Origin: an uncultured Paracoccaceae bacterium
GTDB lineage: Bacteria > Pseudomonadota > Alphaproteobacteria > Rhodobacterales > Rhodobacteraceae
Direction of reading: 5' to 3'
Length of the DNA stretch: 64,000 nucleotides
NCBI GenBank assembly: GCA_947503965.1
Contig: CANNFU010000004.1
Coordinates: 1 to 64,000 of the forward strand
Every line of letters starts with the position of its first letter. Position 1 is the first letter of the stretch. Shown piece after piece: positions 16,392-25,135 of the stretch. The position numbers and the translations under genes were made by a program. The notes under the pieces were generated by a model. The model was not told the DNA's origin, did no database searches, and worked only from the letters and a program-made list of their open reading frames with translations.

Positions 16392-17522
16392 TTGAGAGAT
16401 CAATTGAAGCCGCCAAATTATCCAGAAGAATTAGTAAGACTTGCTGAGGCACGGCAAATCAGAGCCTTTGAGACACTGCGGATGAATGGCGAAAAGCTAG
16501 ATGATACAATCAAGCGCTTCACACCAGAAACTCCGTTAGAAGATTATCGGGATGTTTGGACTTGGGATGTTAATCGACTTATCCATAAGGTCAGGTTTTC
16601 GAAGTATGAAGATAGTAAACAGTATTCCTTGTACCAGATTTTTTTCCAAATCGCGGTAGCCCAAATCCTGGCTGAAAAAGGGGAACCAGAACGGTGGCCT
16701 ATGCTTGTAACGCTACCGTCAGGGGATCTTAATGCTTACGCTGAACTTGACCCCATTGAAGAATATGAGTTGGTTTTTGTTGAACGTGGGATGCTAGATT
16801 TTTTGGTGAATGCTTGTCGCTTGGCGGGTTGGTTGCTGCCCGAAGGGCCGATCACCGTAGACAAGGGTCAGCATACAACCAGTATGGAGGCGTCAGCCGC
16901 GCTGCATTCTCTTGTAGTGAATTATGCTGTCAATGGTACGCCGGGGCCTAGCATTGACCTGCTGCCAAACTATGACGTTGGCTCTATTTCGTTGAATAAA
17001 CTGTTGTTACCCCGAGCCACTTCTTTCTTGTTAATGCATGAGTTGGCGCATACCAAATTTGGGCACACAGATTCGCTTGCTCGGTTCACTTTTGAAGCGC
17101 ATGAGCGTGAATATCAATGCGATGCTGAGGCATTTCGAGGGATTTATTCTGCGTCGCACTCCGATGAGCGCGAGTATTGTATGCCGTTTTTTGTTTGTGA
17201 CACGTTCCTGTGTGCTCTAAACGCACTTGTCCAAACTATTTCTCGTTTGTGGCTCGGTCATTGGAATATCATTTGGGAAAGCACTACACACCCACCGCCC
17301 TGAAAGCGTCGCTGGCAGCTTAAGGAAGATGAGCTTCCAAAATTGCCGCATCATGAACGCCTTCTAGGCTCAAGTATCTACGACATGAACACAAGTGTAT
17401 GGGGTAACGTATTTCGAATGTTTCAACTCGATTTTGATATTGCGCTTACTAAACAACCGCTTTCCTTACATCCTATTTGGCACAAGTACGCGCACGCTTG
17501 CTTTGGTTCACGAAAGGAGTGA
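16392..17522 (+). pseudogene. HEXXH metallopeptidase-like protein interrupted by an in-frame TGA
   Basis: From TTG 16392, with AGAGAGG upstream, the frame gives 303 residues including LLMHELAHTKFGHTD (HEXXH zinc site, residues about 217-221). About 27 residues on comes EREYQCDAEAF, which could supply the third Glu ligand, as in gluzincins. After HPPP comes TGA (17301-17303). The same frame continues for 72 codons of protein-like sequence (RRWQLKEDELPKLPHHERL, SSIYDMNTSVWGN) to TGA 17520-17522. An Arg or Trp codon changed to TGA explains it. The protein has no signal peptide. Relation to Lit-type (U49) or ImmA-like peptidases is only suggested. It sits 5 bases before the lipase gene. Confidence 0.65.
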
Positions 17523-17527
17523 TTGCC

Positions 17528-18730
17528 ATGACGATATCTAAGCAGGACCTGCGATGGTTGCGCGAGCAGATACAACCATACGGCGGCGACATTCGCGGTT
17601 TCCGGTCAAATTTTTTAGGCAACAAGGAAGCTGATAATACTGTCCCTTGCATCATTGACGACAACGGTGTGTTTGATTTCATATCGGGTGATCAAGTTAG
17701 TCCCGCCGATGACGCTCGTGTCCTCGATTTTTCCGAACTTCCTGGAAATTATGTACATGATCGCATCGCCAGCCTAGATGCGAGGTTCACAAAAACCTAT
17801 GGGCTGAGAGTTATGGGGAAAGACGGTAGATTAACACCCGTCAAAGAACAAATAATAGGAAGAACTTTGTTATTGGTTCATGGCACCTTCAGCAACAGCG
17901 AAAATATCATAGATCAGTTCGAACGAAGGCGGCTGGAATTTTTGCAGCTTTTACTTGAGCGATACGACAATGTTCTGACCTTCGACTATCCGACTCTGTC
18001 CCAACAAGCGATCGCGAGCGCGATGACTTTGGATCGATTAATACGTGCGTTTGTACCAGGTACGATTGACGTTGTGAGCCATAGTCAGGGTGGGCTTGTT
18101 GTAAGGTATTGGTTGGAGCTTCTTGCGCGCGAACGGCTCGAGCAGACAACGTCCGTATTCGTTGCCGGTACGCTGGCAGGTACTGCGTTGGCTGCACCCT
18201 GGGCGCTGCGTCGAGCCTTGCAAGGCGTATTCAACATGGGAAGTTTGCTGAAACCAATATCGAGCTTTGTCGTACCGATGATATCTGCACTTATATCGGT
18301 ACTGCAGAAAACTACTAAGTTTCTGGCCTCGGCGCCCATAACCGACGCTGGTGTGGCTCTCGTACCCGGCTTTCAAGGTATGTCACAAGTCAGCACAAAT
18401 TTTGAACTCATTGCGCTTCAAAAAGCGGTAACTCATTTGCCTGCTGGCTACTTCGCCGTAACCGGTGATTTTGAACCTGAGCCCGTTGGGTTGAAAATCT
18501 GGAAGCGATTATACTCCAGGACTGCAAACGCAGGCGCAGATCTGCTGTTCAAAGAGCCAAATGACTTAGTGGTGAATACAGCCGCTATGACGCATCTGGC
18601 CGATCGAACCTCGATCCCGCCTGAGCGCGTCTTCCATTTTCGTGCTGGAGAGAAGCCAGTTCATCATACGAACTATTTTGAGCAACGAGAAACGGCGGAT
18701 CATCTATCTAAGTGTCTTAAACTGAGTTGA
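17528..18730 (+). CDS. Alpha/beta hydrolase, lipase-like (400 aa)
   Basis: AAAGGAG lies about 10 bases before ATG 17528, inside the end of the metallopeptidase frame, so the pair forms one operon. After a roughly 115-residue N-terminal domain of unknown type come LLVHGTFSNSENII (oxyanion region) and VVSHSQGGLVVRYW with the nucleophile Ser of GHSxG form (here SHSQG). A late Asp (EPNDLVV) and His (KPVHHTNYF) could complete the triad. The fold resembles triacylglycerol lipases and PGAP1-like esterases. No signal peptide is seen, so it would act inside the cell. Base composition is markedly more AT-rich than the flanks, indicating acquisition. Confidence 0.8.
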   Translation: MTISKQDLRWLREQIQPYGGDIRGFRSNFLGNKEADNTVPCIIDDNGVFDFISGDQVSPADDARVLDFSELPGNYVHDRIASLDARFTKTYGLRVMGKDGRLTPVKEQIIGRTLLLVHGTFSNSENIIDQFERRRLEFLQLLLERYDNVLTFDYPTLSQQAIASAMTLDRLIRAFVPGTIDVVSHSQGGLVVRYWLELLARERLEQTTSVFVAGTLAGTALAAPWALRRALQGVFNMGSLLKPISSFVVPMISALISVLQKTTKFLASAPITDAGVALVPGFQGMSQVSTNFELIALQKAVTHLPAGYFAVTGDFEPEPVGLKIWKRLYSRTANAGADLLFKEPNDLVVNTAAMTHLADRTSIPPERVFHFRAGEKPVHHTNYFEQRETADHLSKCLKLS

Positions 18731-19169
18731 CCTAAACGCACAGGCCCTCTCTGCCTTCTTCAAGGCAAATCGAAGTCCTTTGAATTGGCGTTACTTAGCT
18801 AACTGGTAGCGAAGGTGGGGTCATTTGCAATCAAACCCACGATTGCGAATGACTGGTTTGCTGATGTGCGCTGCGATGCAACAGCATGCCTGCCGCGTAT
18901 CCGAAGAGATGCTGCGTCAGCGAAGCGCGAAAATCCAAGGTCGGTTTTGTCCGGATATTGTTGAAATACTCCGTCGCTGACATCCAGAGCGTGATTTTGG
19001 ATGAAATTATTCCGACTTGCGGCTGTATTACCCTCTAGATCTAGTCTTTTTGAGAATATGCAGAACAACTTTCTGCGTTTTGAAGCACCGCAAACCTGTT
19101 GCGGACTTTTTCAACACTATCTCCGCAATCTATCAGTTCGCCCACCATCTGATTTTGCGGTTGCGGCGA
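18731..19169. other. Gene-free interval with a dispersed repeat
   Basis: No supported gene. The stretch 18893-18950 is a copy of the repeat also seen at 371-440. The part from 19030 on probably belongs to decayed mobile-element sequence leading into the relaxase relic. Confidence 0.45.
18908..18925 (+). repeat. Dispersed intergenic repeat, copy B core
   Basis: The 18-base block GATGCTGCGTCAGCGAAG is identical to 387-404, with further loose similarity on both sides. Confidence 0.55.
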
Positions 19170-19660
19170 ATGTCGGCAATGAGGGCTGCGGCTGTAGTGA
19201 CGGCGGGGATCATCACCTTCGGGCATGCTGCGCAGGTCGTGTTCAACCGGTTGCCGATTTAGGCGCACAACCGCGCGTTCAGGGAGTTGGCGCTGAGATT
19301 GCTGCCCGGTTGAAGACATCATTGGAGGCGCCGGTGGTGCATCTGGATGAAACCGCTATCCACGCAAATTTTACGATGCGGTCATACAACGACGATGGCG
19401 AGCCAATTAGCAACGCGACCCGCCGTGGTGACATGGCCGCGCTGCAGGATCTGGCGGCTGAGGTGATGTAGCGCTTCGTGCCAGACATCGAACGTGGGCG
19501 CAAGAAGACAGACCGGCTTGAGGCGGGTGCCGATTACGTGGACACGCTCCACCGGTAGGTGAAGGAACTGCACGAAGACTTGCCGCAGGAGAAGGCGGCA
19601 CTCGAAGCAGAGATCGCGGCGAAAGAAACAAATATCTACTTTGCCAAGCGGCGTTACCTT
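19170..19660 (+). pseudogene. MobV/Mob_Pre plasmid relaxase relic
   Basis: Two frames carry consecutive relaxase-like pieces. The first gives AAAVVTAGIITFGHAAQ and ends at 19262. The second gives VVHLDETAIHANFTMRSYND followed by AALQDLAAEVM and a TAG (19469-19471). In the same frame it continues RFVPDIERGRKKTDRLEAGA and ADYVDTLHR, then a second TAG, and KELHEDLPQEKAALEAEIAA. HxDE followed by H-x-N resembles the HxDE...PHxH motif of MobV relaxases, and the flanking wording fits the Mob_Pre family. One frameshift and two stops make it inactive. It marks a past mobilisable plasmid insertion. Confidence 0.65.
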
Positions 19661-19726
19661 TCCAAAACCCGGCTTGCAACTGTCGCAGGACAACCGCAGG
19701 ATGCTGGCAACAGACAGGAGCACATC

Positions 19727-20761
19727 ATGAACACCGATCTTCTGAAACGTCTTTGCGAAACGCCCGGTGTGCCGGGCCATGAACACCGCGTGCGCGATCT
19801 CATCATGGGCGAAATCGATGGTATGTTCGATGACATACGCACCGATCCCATGGGGTCGCTTCTGTGCCGCCGTGATGCCAAAAAGAAGGGCGCCACAAAG
19901 ATCATGCTCTTGTGCCATATGGACGAGATTGGGTTTCTGGTCAGCCATATCAGCAAGGAAGGGTTTCTCTATCTGCAACCCGTCGGGGGGTTCGATCCGC
20001 GTAATCTCTTTTCGCGCCGTGTCCTCGTCTGTACGGATGATGGTGACTACAAGGGCGTTATGAACCCGGGCGGCAAGCCGATCCATATTCAGTCGCCCGA
20101 AGATCGCAAGAAAGTGCCGGAGGTCGGGGAGTTCTTTGTCGATCTCGGCCTGGGCAAAAAGGCTCATGACAAGGTCAAGGTCGGCGATTTTGTGGTGATG
20201 GATGAGCCGTTCCTGGAAATGGGCAACAAATTCGTCTCCAAGGCGCTGGATAACCGCATCGCCTGCTGGCTGGGGATCGAGGCCATCCGCAAGCTGGGCA
20301 AGAAAGGGCGCGGTGCCGAAATTCATGTCGCCTTCACCTGCCAGGAAGAGGTCGGACTGCGCGGCGCACGTACGGCCGCCTATGCGATCAAACCTGATAT
20401 CGGGCTGGGGATCGACGTGACACTGGCCTGCGACACGCCGGGCATCCCCGAGAAGGACACAACCACCGAACAGGGCAAGGGGTTCGGGCTGCATGTGCGC
20501 GACTCATCCTTCATCGCCGACAAGGCGCTGGTGGCCGAGGTCGAGGCGCTGGCGAAGAAAAAGAAGATCCCCTATCAACGCACAATGCTCGCCGCAGGCG
20601 GACAGGACGGTGCCGCCGCCCAGCAAGCTGCCGCGGGTGCGCGCGCCGTCGGGATCGTGGTCGGCACACGCTATATCCACACCGTGACCGAGATGATCGA
20701 CAAGGGCGACCTGCAGGCAGCACTGGATATTCTGGTGGCGTATTTGGCGGACCATACCTGA
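19727..20761 (+). CDS. M42-family metallopeptidase (344 aa)
   Basis: The ATG at 19727 follows AGGAG at 8-base spacing, although the frame is open further upstream into the relaxase relic. Family residues are all visible: LCHMDEIGF (metal ligand His and catalytic Asp), KALDNRIACW (bridging Asp), CQEEVGLRGA (general base and ligand Glu), IDVTLACDTPG and RYIHTVTEM. M42 enzymes are cytosolic zinc or cobalt aminopeptidases, often large oligomers, that finish peptide breakdown. Length is normal. It directly borders the mobile region, so the upstream flank was probably remodelled. Confidence 0.92.
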   Translation: MNTDLLKRLCETPGVPGHEHRVRDLIMGEIDGMFDDIRTDPMGSLLCRRDAKKKGATKIMLLCHMDEIGFLVSHISKEGFLYLQPVGGFDPRNLFSRRVLVCTDDGDYKGVMNPGGKPIHIQSPEDRKKVPEVGEFFVDLGLGKKAHDKVKVGDFVVMDEPFLEMGNKFVSKALDNRIACWLGIEAIRKLGKKGRGAEIHVAFTCQEEVGLRGARTAAYAIKPDIGLGIDVTLACDTPGIPEKDTTTEQGKGFGLHVRDSSFIADKALVAEVEALAKKKKIPYQRTMLAAGGQDGAAAQQAAAGARAVGIVVGTRYIHTVTEMIDKGDLQAALDILVAYLADHT

Positions 20762-20764
20762 GGA

Positions 20765-21532
20765 ATGATTGGCGCCGTTGTCGGCCTGGTGAAGCGCCTT
20801 ATGTTGGCGGCTGCACTATTTTGGGCAATACTGCTCGTTGCGTTTTGCGCATACACACCGCAGGCGCTGGAAGAAAGGCATGCGGCAGAATGTTCCGCGA
20901 CGGTCCCCCAAGCGACGGTCACGATCGCAAATCAAAAGCTCACGGTCCCAGCAGGGCCCAACACGCATATAGAACTTGACGCATCCGACACATCAAGAAC
21001 GCGTATCGCTTGGACGCGCCGATCAACGGACGAAGTTTTTGTATTTTGCGAAAACGACTTAGCTGGACGCCCGGATGCGAAGCAAGTCCGCGTTGGAGAA
21101 GATGTTTTGCGTCAAGTCGTTGGGTCTGGGGCCTTGTCAGCGTTCGAAGACCTCCATTCTGTCCACTTTGGCACGGTCAACTATCCCGCGATAGGGGACA
21201 TCCCTGCCCCCTTGCCTATAGCCGCACTAAACTCAGACACTTTCATTGCCATCGACGCGGGACCTGTACACACAGACGAAGAGATACACATCACCGCAGG
21301 TTGGCTTGATCCACGTATTCGCGTGTGGACAGCCTGTCGTGAACATTTGCTAACCGGTCACCCAACATGCCGTGTTGGTATCATTCGGGCATCCGATAGC
21401 ATTACAGTATATCTTGGAAATATCTCACCCGGCGCGTTCCCGCTTACAAATGAAAGGCCGTCGGACGACATAATGGAAGCCGTTGCATTCCTCGCAACGA
21501 TCCTCGATCACTTTAGACCAGTAGAAGATTGA
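20765..21532 (+). CDS. Membrane-anchored hypothetical protein (255 aa)
   Basis: One N-terminal membrane span (about residues 13-30, LAAALFWAILLVAFCAYT) is followed by a soluble domain of about 220 residues, probably periplasmic. It contains four Cys that could form disulfides. It lies 3 bases after the M42 peptidase. The nearest AGGA is almost touching the ATG at 20765, so the ATG at 20801 cannot be excluded as the start. No known domain is recognised. It converges on ubiK with a terminator-like hairpin between. Confidence 0.6.
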   Translation: MIGAVVGLVKRLMLAAALFWAILLVAFCAYTPQALEERHAAECSATVPQATVTIANQKLTVPAGPNTHIELDASDTSRTRIAWTRRSTDEVFVFCENDLAGRPDAKQVRVGEDVLRQVVGSGALSAFEDLHSVHFGTVNYPAIGDIPAPLPIAALNSDTFIAIDAGPVHTDEEIHITAGWLDPRIRVWTACREHLLTGHPTCRVGIIRASDSITVYLGNISPGAFPLTNERPSDDIMEAVAFLATILDHFRPVED

Positions 21533-21553
21533 GCTGGAAACTGATCTCTTTCT

Positions 21554-21579
21554 AAAAGGATTTTCCAGAAGATCCTTTT
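21554..21579. terminator. Bidirectional terminator-like hairpin
   Basis: AAAAGGAT (21554-21561) and ATCCTTTT (21572-21579) are perfect inverted repeats around a 10-base loop, lying between convergent genes. The T-run on either side fits a factor-independent terminator working both ways, though the stem is AT-rich. Confidence 0.6.
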
Positions 21580-21583
21580 ACGC

Positions 21584-21826
21584 CTATTTCTTGCCTTCCA
21601 GCGCGGTAATTCTTGCCGCCAGCGCTTCGTTCTCTTCACGGGCCTTTTGCGCCATCGCACGCACTGCATCGAATTCTTCGCGTGTGACAAAATCGCGGTC
21701 TGCCAGCCAGCGATCCATCAGGGATTTCATCGCGGTGTTGGCCTCTTCCCGCGCGCCTTGGGCCACGCCCATCGCGTTGGTCATCAGCTGGCTCAGGTCG
21801 TCAAATACTTTGTTCTTGCTTTGCAT
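21584..21826 (-). CDS. ubiK: UbiK-family ubiquinone biosynthesis accessory factor
   Basis: The 80-aa protein begins MQSKNKVFDDLSQLMTNAMG and ends in a coiled-coil-forming segment (ENEALAARITALEGKK). This is the BMFP/YqiC layout: an amphipathic N-terminal helix and a C-terminal trimerising coiled coil. In Enterobacteria UbiK helps the aerobic ubiquinone-synthesis complex and binds lipid. It is divergent from lgt, a neighbour order I recall for Rhodobacterales. A UbiG-like methyltransferase is also in this window but far away. Confidence 0.85.
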   Translation of the reverse strand: MQSKNKVFDDLSQLMTNAMGVAQGAREEANTAMKSLMDRWLADRDFVTREEFDAVRAMAQKAREENEALAARITALEGKK

Positions 21827-21930
21827 CGGTCTCTCCGTTTGCTTTGCATTCTATATGGTCGCTCAATCGTCATGGCACAACCCGGGCCGACTGGTTGACA
21901 TCGTCGCACGCGCGGACAAGGAATGGCGAC

Positions 21931-22809
21931 ATGTATGCAGCGATCCCCTTTCCCGATATCTCGCCCGAGATTTTTTCGTTCACGCTGTTTGGCTTTGCCA
22001 TCGTTCTGCGCTGGTACGCGATGGCTTATATCGTGGGCATCGCGATCGGCTGGCAAATCATCAAGGCCGCGCTGAAACGCCCCCATTTATGGCGCAACGG
22101 CCCGCCGATGCAGATCAGCCAGTTGGAAGACCTGCTGACCTATGTCGTGATCGGTGTCATTGGCGGTGGGCGCTTGGGCTATGTGTTTTTCTACAAACCG
22201 GCAGAGTTCATGGCCGATCCGATCAGCATCATCCGCATCTGGGAAGGCGGGTTGTCATTTCACGGCGGGTTTGTCGGCGTGGTGCTGGGCGTCTATCTGT
22301 TCAGCCGCCGCCACAAGATCCCCCTGCCCGATCTTGCCGATATCATTGCTGTCGCGGCCACACCAGCGATCCTGCTGGTACGCATCGCGAATTTCGTCAA
22401 TGCCGAACTGTGGGGACGCCCCACCGATCTGCCATGGGGGGTGATCTTTCCCGGTGCGGCCGCGCAAAGCTGTGCGACGGCCACAGAGCCCTGCGTGCGC
22501 CACCCGTCACAGCTCTATGAAGCGGGGTTGGAAGGGCTGCTTCTCGGCACGCTCCTGCTGTTCCTTGCTTTTCGCTTTGGTGCTTTGAAAAAGCCGTGGC
22601 TGCTATCGGCGATCTTTTTCGTAGGCTATGGGATGGCGCGATTTATCGTGGAGTTTGTCCGCCAGCCGGATGCGCAATTCGTAACGGTGGGAAATGAACT
22701 TGGCCTGCGCCTGCATATCGATGGCTACGGGCTGACGATGGGGCAACTCCTCAGCCTACCGATGATCCTTGTCGGGCTGACCGTGATCCTGATGGCCCGT
22801 CGGCGATGA
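21931..22809 (+). CDS. lgt: Prolipoprotein diacylglyceryl transferase
   Basis: Lgt transfers diacylglycerol from phosphatidylglycerol to the lipobox Cys of prolipoproteins, in the inner membrane. The 292-aa protein has about seven spans and the family segments GGRLGYVFFYKP, GGLSFHGGFVGVVLG and RIANFVNAELWGRPTDLPWG (the Lgt signature). ATG 21931 follows AAGGA at 8 bases. The stop overlaps the next start by 4 bases (ATGA). Several lipoproteins with lipoboxes are encoded in this window and would be its substrates. Confidence 0.95.
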   Translation: MYAAIPFPDISPEIFSFTLFGFAIVLRWYAMAYIVGIAIGWQIIKAALKRPHLWRNGPPMQISQLEDLLTYVVIGVIGGGRLGYVFFYKPAEFMADPISIIRIWEGGLSFHGGFVGVVLGVYLFSRRHKIPLPDLADIIAVAATPAILLVRIANFVNAELWGRPTDLPWGVIFPGAAAQSCATATEPCVRHPSQLYEAGLEGLLLGTLLLFLAFRFGALKKPWLLSAIFFVGYGMARFIVEFVRQPDAQFVTVGNELGLRLHIDGYGLTMGQLLSLPMILVGLTVILMARRR

Positions 22810-23864
22810 CGCCCTTGGGTGATCTGCTGATTGCCCGCATTGCGCGGACGGGGCCGATCAGCATCGCTGATTACATGGCCGACTGCCTGATGCATCCCGA
22901 ACACGGCTATTACGCCACGCGCGATCCCTTTGGGGCCGCGGGGGATTTCATCACGGCACCCGAGATCAGCCAGATGTTCGGCGAACTGATCGGGCTGTCG
23001 CTAGCGCAAAGTTGGCTCGACCAAGGCGCGCCGGACCCGTTTGTCCTGGCCGAGCTTGGCCCCGGTCGCGGGACCCTGATTGCCGATGCGCTGCGGGCCA
23101 CGCGGCGCGTCGTGGGGTTTCATGCGGCAATGTCGGTGCATTTTGTCGAAACATCCGCCGTGCTGCGCGACGCACAGGCCAAAGCGGTGCCGGATGCGCA
23201 GTGGCATGACCGGATCGACACCCTGCCCGATGCGCCGCTGTTCCTGATTGCCAATGAATTCTTTGATGCCCTACCGATCCGGCAATTTGTCCGGGACGGT
23301 GCCGGGTGGCGCGAACGGATGGTGGGCGCCAGCGAAGGTACACTCCAGATCGGCTTGTCAGCCCCTGCGCCGCTCGCCCTGCTGGAGCACCGACTGATGG
23401 ACACCAAAGACGGTGATCTTGTCGAGATATGCCCGCAGCTGCCCCATGTTATCCAAACCATTGATGAACGCATCGGGACGCATGGTGGGGCTGCACTGAT
23501 CATCGACTATGGCGATTGGCAATCGCTTGGTGATACGTTTCAGGCACTATCGGGTCATGAAAAAACCGATCCGCTGGCAGTGCCGGGCCGTGCCGATCTG
23601 ACCGCGCATGTGGATTTCGCCGAAATCGCACGGCATTGCGCCGCCACCAAATTCAGCCGCGTGACACCACAAGGCGTTTTTCTGGAACGGCTTGGCATCA
23701 CGCAACGGGCGCGAGATCTGGCCAGAGGTCTGTCCGGCACGGCACTTGAAAATCACACGACCGCACATCGGCGCTTGACCCACCCTGCCGAAATGGGTGA
23801 GCTATTCAAAGTGATGAGTATCTATCCCGCAACGGCATCGCCGCCCCCAGGACTGGAGCCATGA
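22806..23864 (+). CDS. SAM-dependent methyltransferase, NDUFAF7/MidA family
   Basis: The 352-aa protein carries AELGPGRGTLIADALRA (SAM-binding glycine motif) and the family stretches GDFITAPEISQMFGELIG and ANEFFDALPIRQF. The mitochondrial relative NDUFAF7 dimethylates an arginine of complex I subunit NDUFS2 during assembly; the bacterial substrate is presumably the matching NADH dehydrogenase subunit. It overlaps lgt upstream and pgeF downstream by 4 bases each, so the three genes are translationally coupled. Confidence 0.88.
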   Translation: MTPLGDLLIARIARTGPISIADYMADCLMHPEHGYYATRDPFGAAGDFITAPEISQMFGELIGLSLAQSWLDQGAPDPFVLAELGPGRGTLIADALRATRRVVGFHAAMSVHFVETSAVLRDAQAKAVPDAQWHDRIDTLPDAPLFLIANEFFDALPIRQFVRDGAGWRERMVGASEGTLQIGLSAPAPLALLEHRLMDTKDGDLVEICPQLPHVIQTIDERIGTHGGAALIIDYGDWQSLGDTFQALSGHEKTDPLAVPGRADLTAHVDFAEIARHCAATKFSRVTPQGVFLERLGITQRARDLARGLSGTALENHTTAHRRLTHPAEMGELFKVMSIYPATASPPPGLEP

Positions 23865-24628
23865 CGCTCGAATTAATCACAGACCCGCTGCTTGAAGGGA
23901 CCGCCCACGGGTTTTTCACCCGCAAGGGCGGGGCATCATCGGGCGTCTTTTCCGGGCTGAATTGCGGACATGGCAGTTCTGACCAACATGACGTTGTGGG
24001 GATCAACCGGGCGCGGGTGGCCAAGATGCTGGATGTCGCGCCGGATCACCTTGTGGGCGTGCATCAAATCCATTCGGCTGACGCGGTTGCTGTCGATGGC
24101 CCGCTTGAGGTGCCGCCAAAGGCAGATGCGCTGGTCACGGCGACGCCGGGGTTGGCATTGTCTATTCTGACGGCTGATTGCCAGCCGGTTCTTTTTGCAG
24201 ATGTGAAGGCAGGTGTGATTGGGGCAGCCCACGCCGGATGGAAAGGCGCGCTGCACGGCGTGCTGGAGGCAACCATCACCCAGATGGAAAAACTGGGGGC
24301 GACGCGCGATGCTATCACCGCCGTGATCGGCCCATCAATCAGCCAACGCAATTATGAGGTCGGGCCAGAATTGCGCGATCAGTTCCTTGCAGTTGATCAG
24401 GATCATGACAGGTTCTTTCTGGCGGGGGCTGGTGACAGGTTTCAGTTTGATCTGCCCGCATTCGGATTGGCACAACTGCGCCAAAGCGGCATAGCAAAAG
24501 CCAGTTGGACACATCACTGCACCTATGCCGACGCCGAGAGATTCTATAGCTACCGGCGATCCGTTCACCAAAAACAGGCCGATTACGGACGGCTCATATC
24601 TGCAATTTGCCTCAAAAAGGGGCGGTAA
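23861..24628 (+). CDS. pgeF: Peptidoglycan editing factor PgeF (YfiH/laccase-domain family)
   Basis: The 255-aa protein shows the multicopper-polyphenol-oxidase-like metal site: VGVHQIHSADAV, LSILTADCQPVLFAD and AAHAGWKGALHGV. YfiH/PgeF members cleave L-Ser-containing peptidoglycan precursor errors in E. coli, and relatives act as purine nucleoside phosphorylases or deaminases. The short GFFTRKGG motif is near the N-terminus. It ends the lgt-methyltransferase-pgeF string, joined by 4-base overlaps. Confidence 0.88.
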   Translation: MTLELITDPLLEGTAHGFFTRKGGASSGVFSGLNCGHGSSDQHDVVGINRARVAKMLDVAPDHLVGVHQIHSADAVAVDGPLEVPPKADALVTATPGLALSILTADCQPVLFADVKAGVIGAAHAGWKGALHGVLEATITQMEKLGATRDAITAVIGPSISQRNYEVGPELRDQFLAVDQDHDRFFLAGAGDRFQFDLPAFGLAQLRQSGIAKASWTHHCTYADAERFYSYRRSVHQKQADYGRLISAICLKKGR

Positions 24629-24864
24629 TGGGGCAAGAGAGGGACCGCGCCCCCCGATGTTCACATAGCGTTAATCCGCCGTTCATGTAGCGCACCGTTG
24701 CATCCATATAAAAATAATTACATATCAATATCTTATCTTGAATTCTGGCGTTTTTTAACATTGCGGCAGTCTTTTCGGCGAACCGTCAAAGTATCGCCAG
24801 TTTGCTCCTGCAATTTCAGGTCAACGGCAGCTTGAAAACGCGCCGACCAAGAAAGAGGTATCAC

Positions 24865-25026
24865 ATGAAAAGCCGTTGGCAAAAATCACTCGAAGCCGCC
24901 GTCGCAGCATATGACACACCAATGCCGTGGGAGCGGGGCGACATCCGGCAGGCCATGATCGCACGCCGCGAGGCACGCGCAGAGGACGCACACGAAACGC
25001 AGGGTCCCGATACCCGCCGGGCCTGA
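24865..25026 (+). CDS. Small hypothetical protein (53 aa)
   Basis: AAGAGG lies 8 bases before ATG 24865. The product starts MKSRWQKSLEAAVAAYDTPM and continues with an Arg/Glu-rich helix (ARREARAEDAHE). It stands alone, with a 236-base gap upstream that probably contains its promoter. I recall short proteins of this kind ahead of Hint-domain genes in rhodobacters but cannot name a family. Confidence 0.6.
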   Translation: MKSRWQKSLEAAVAAYDTPMPWERGDIRQAMIARREARAEDAHETQGPDTRRA

Positions 25027-25135
25027 CCGCGAACGAAGGTCCGGGCTGCCTTTTCAAAGCCTCCGGTAATGAGTCACGACCGTTCGCAGAACGGGCATTT
25101 TAAACCGTTTCAAATGTTGTCGGTGGGGACAGCAG

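Noticed and set aside
19382..20494. 370-codon minus-strand frame opposite the M42 peptidase
   Set aside because: It is the antisense of a clear M42 gene with all catalytic motifs; GC-rich codon use leaves the opposite strand open.
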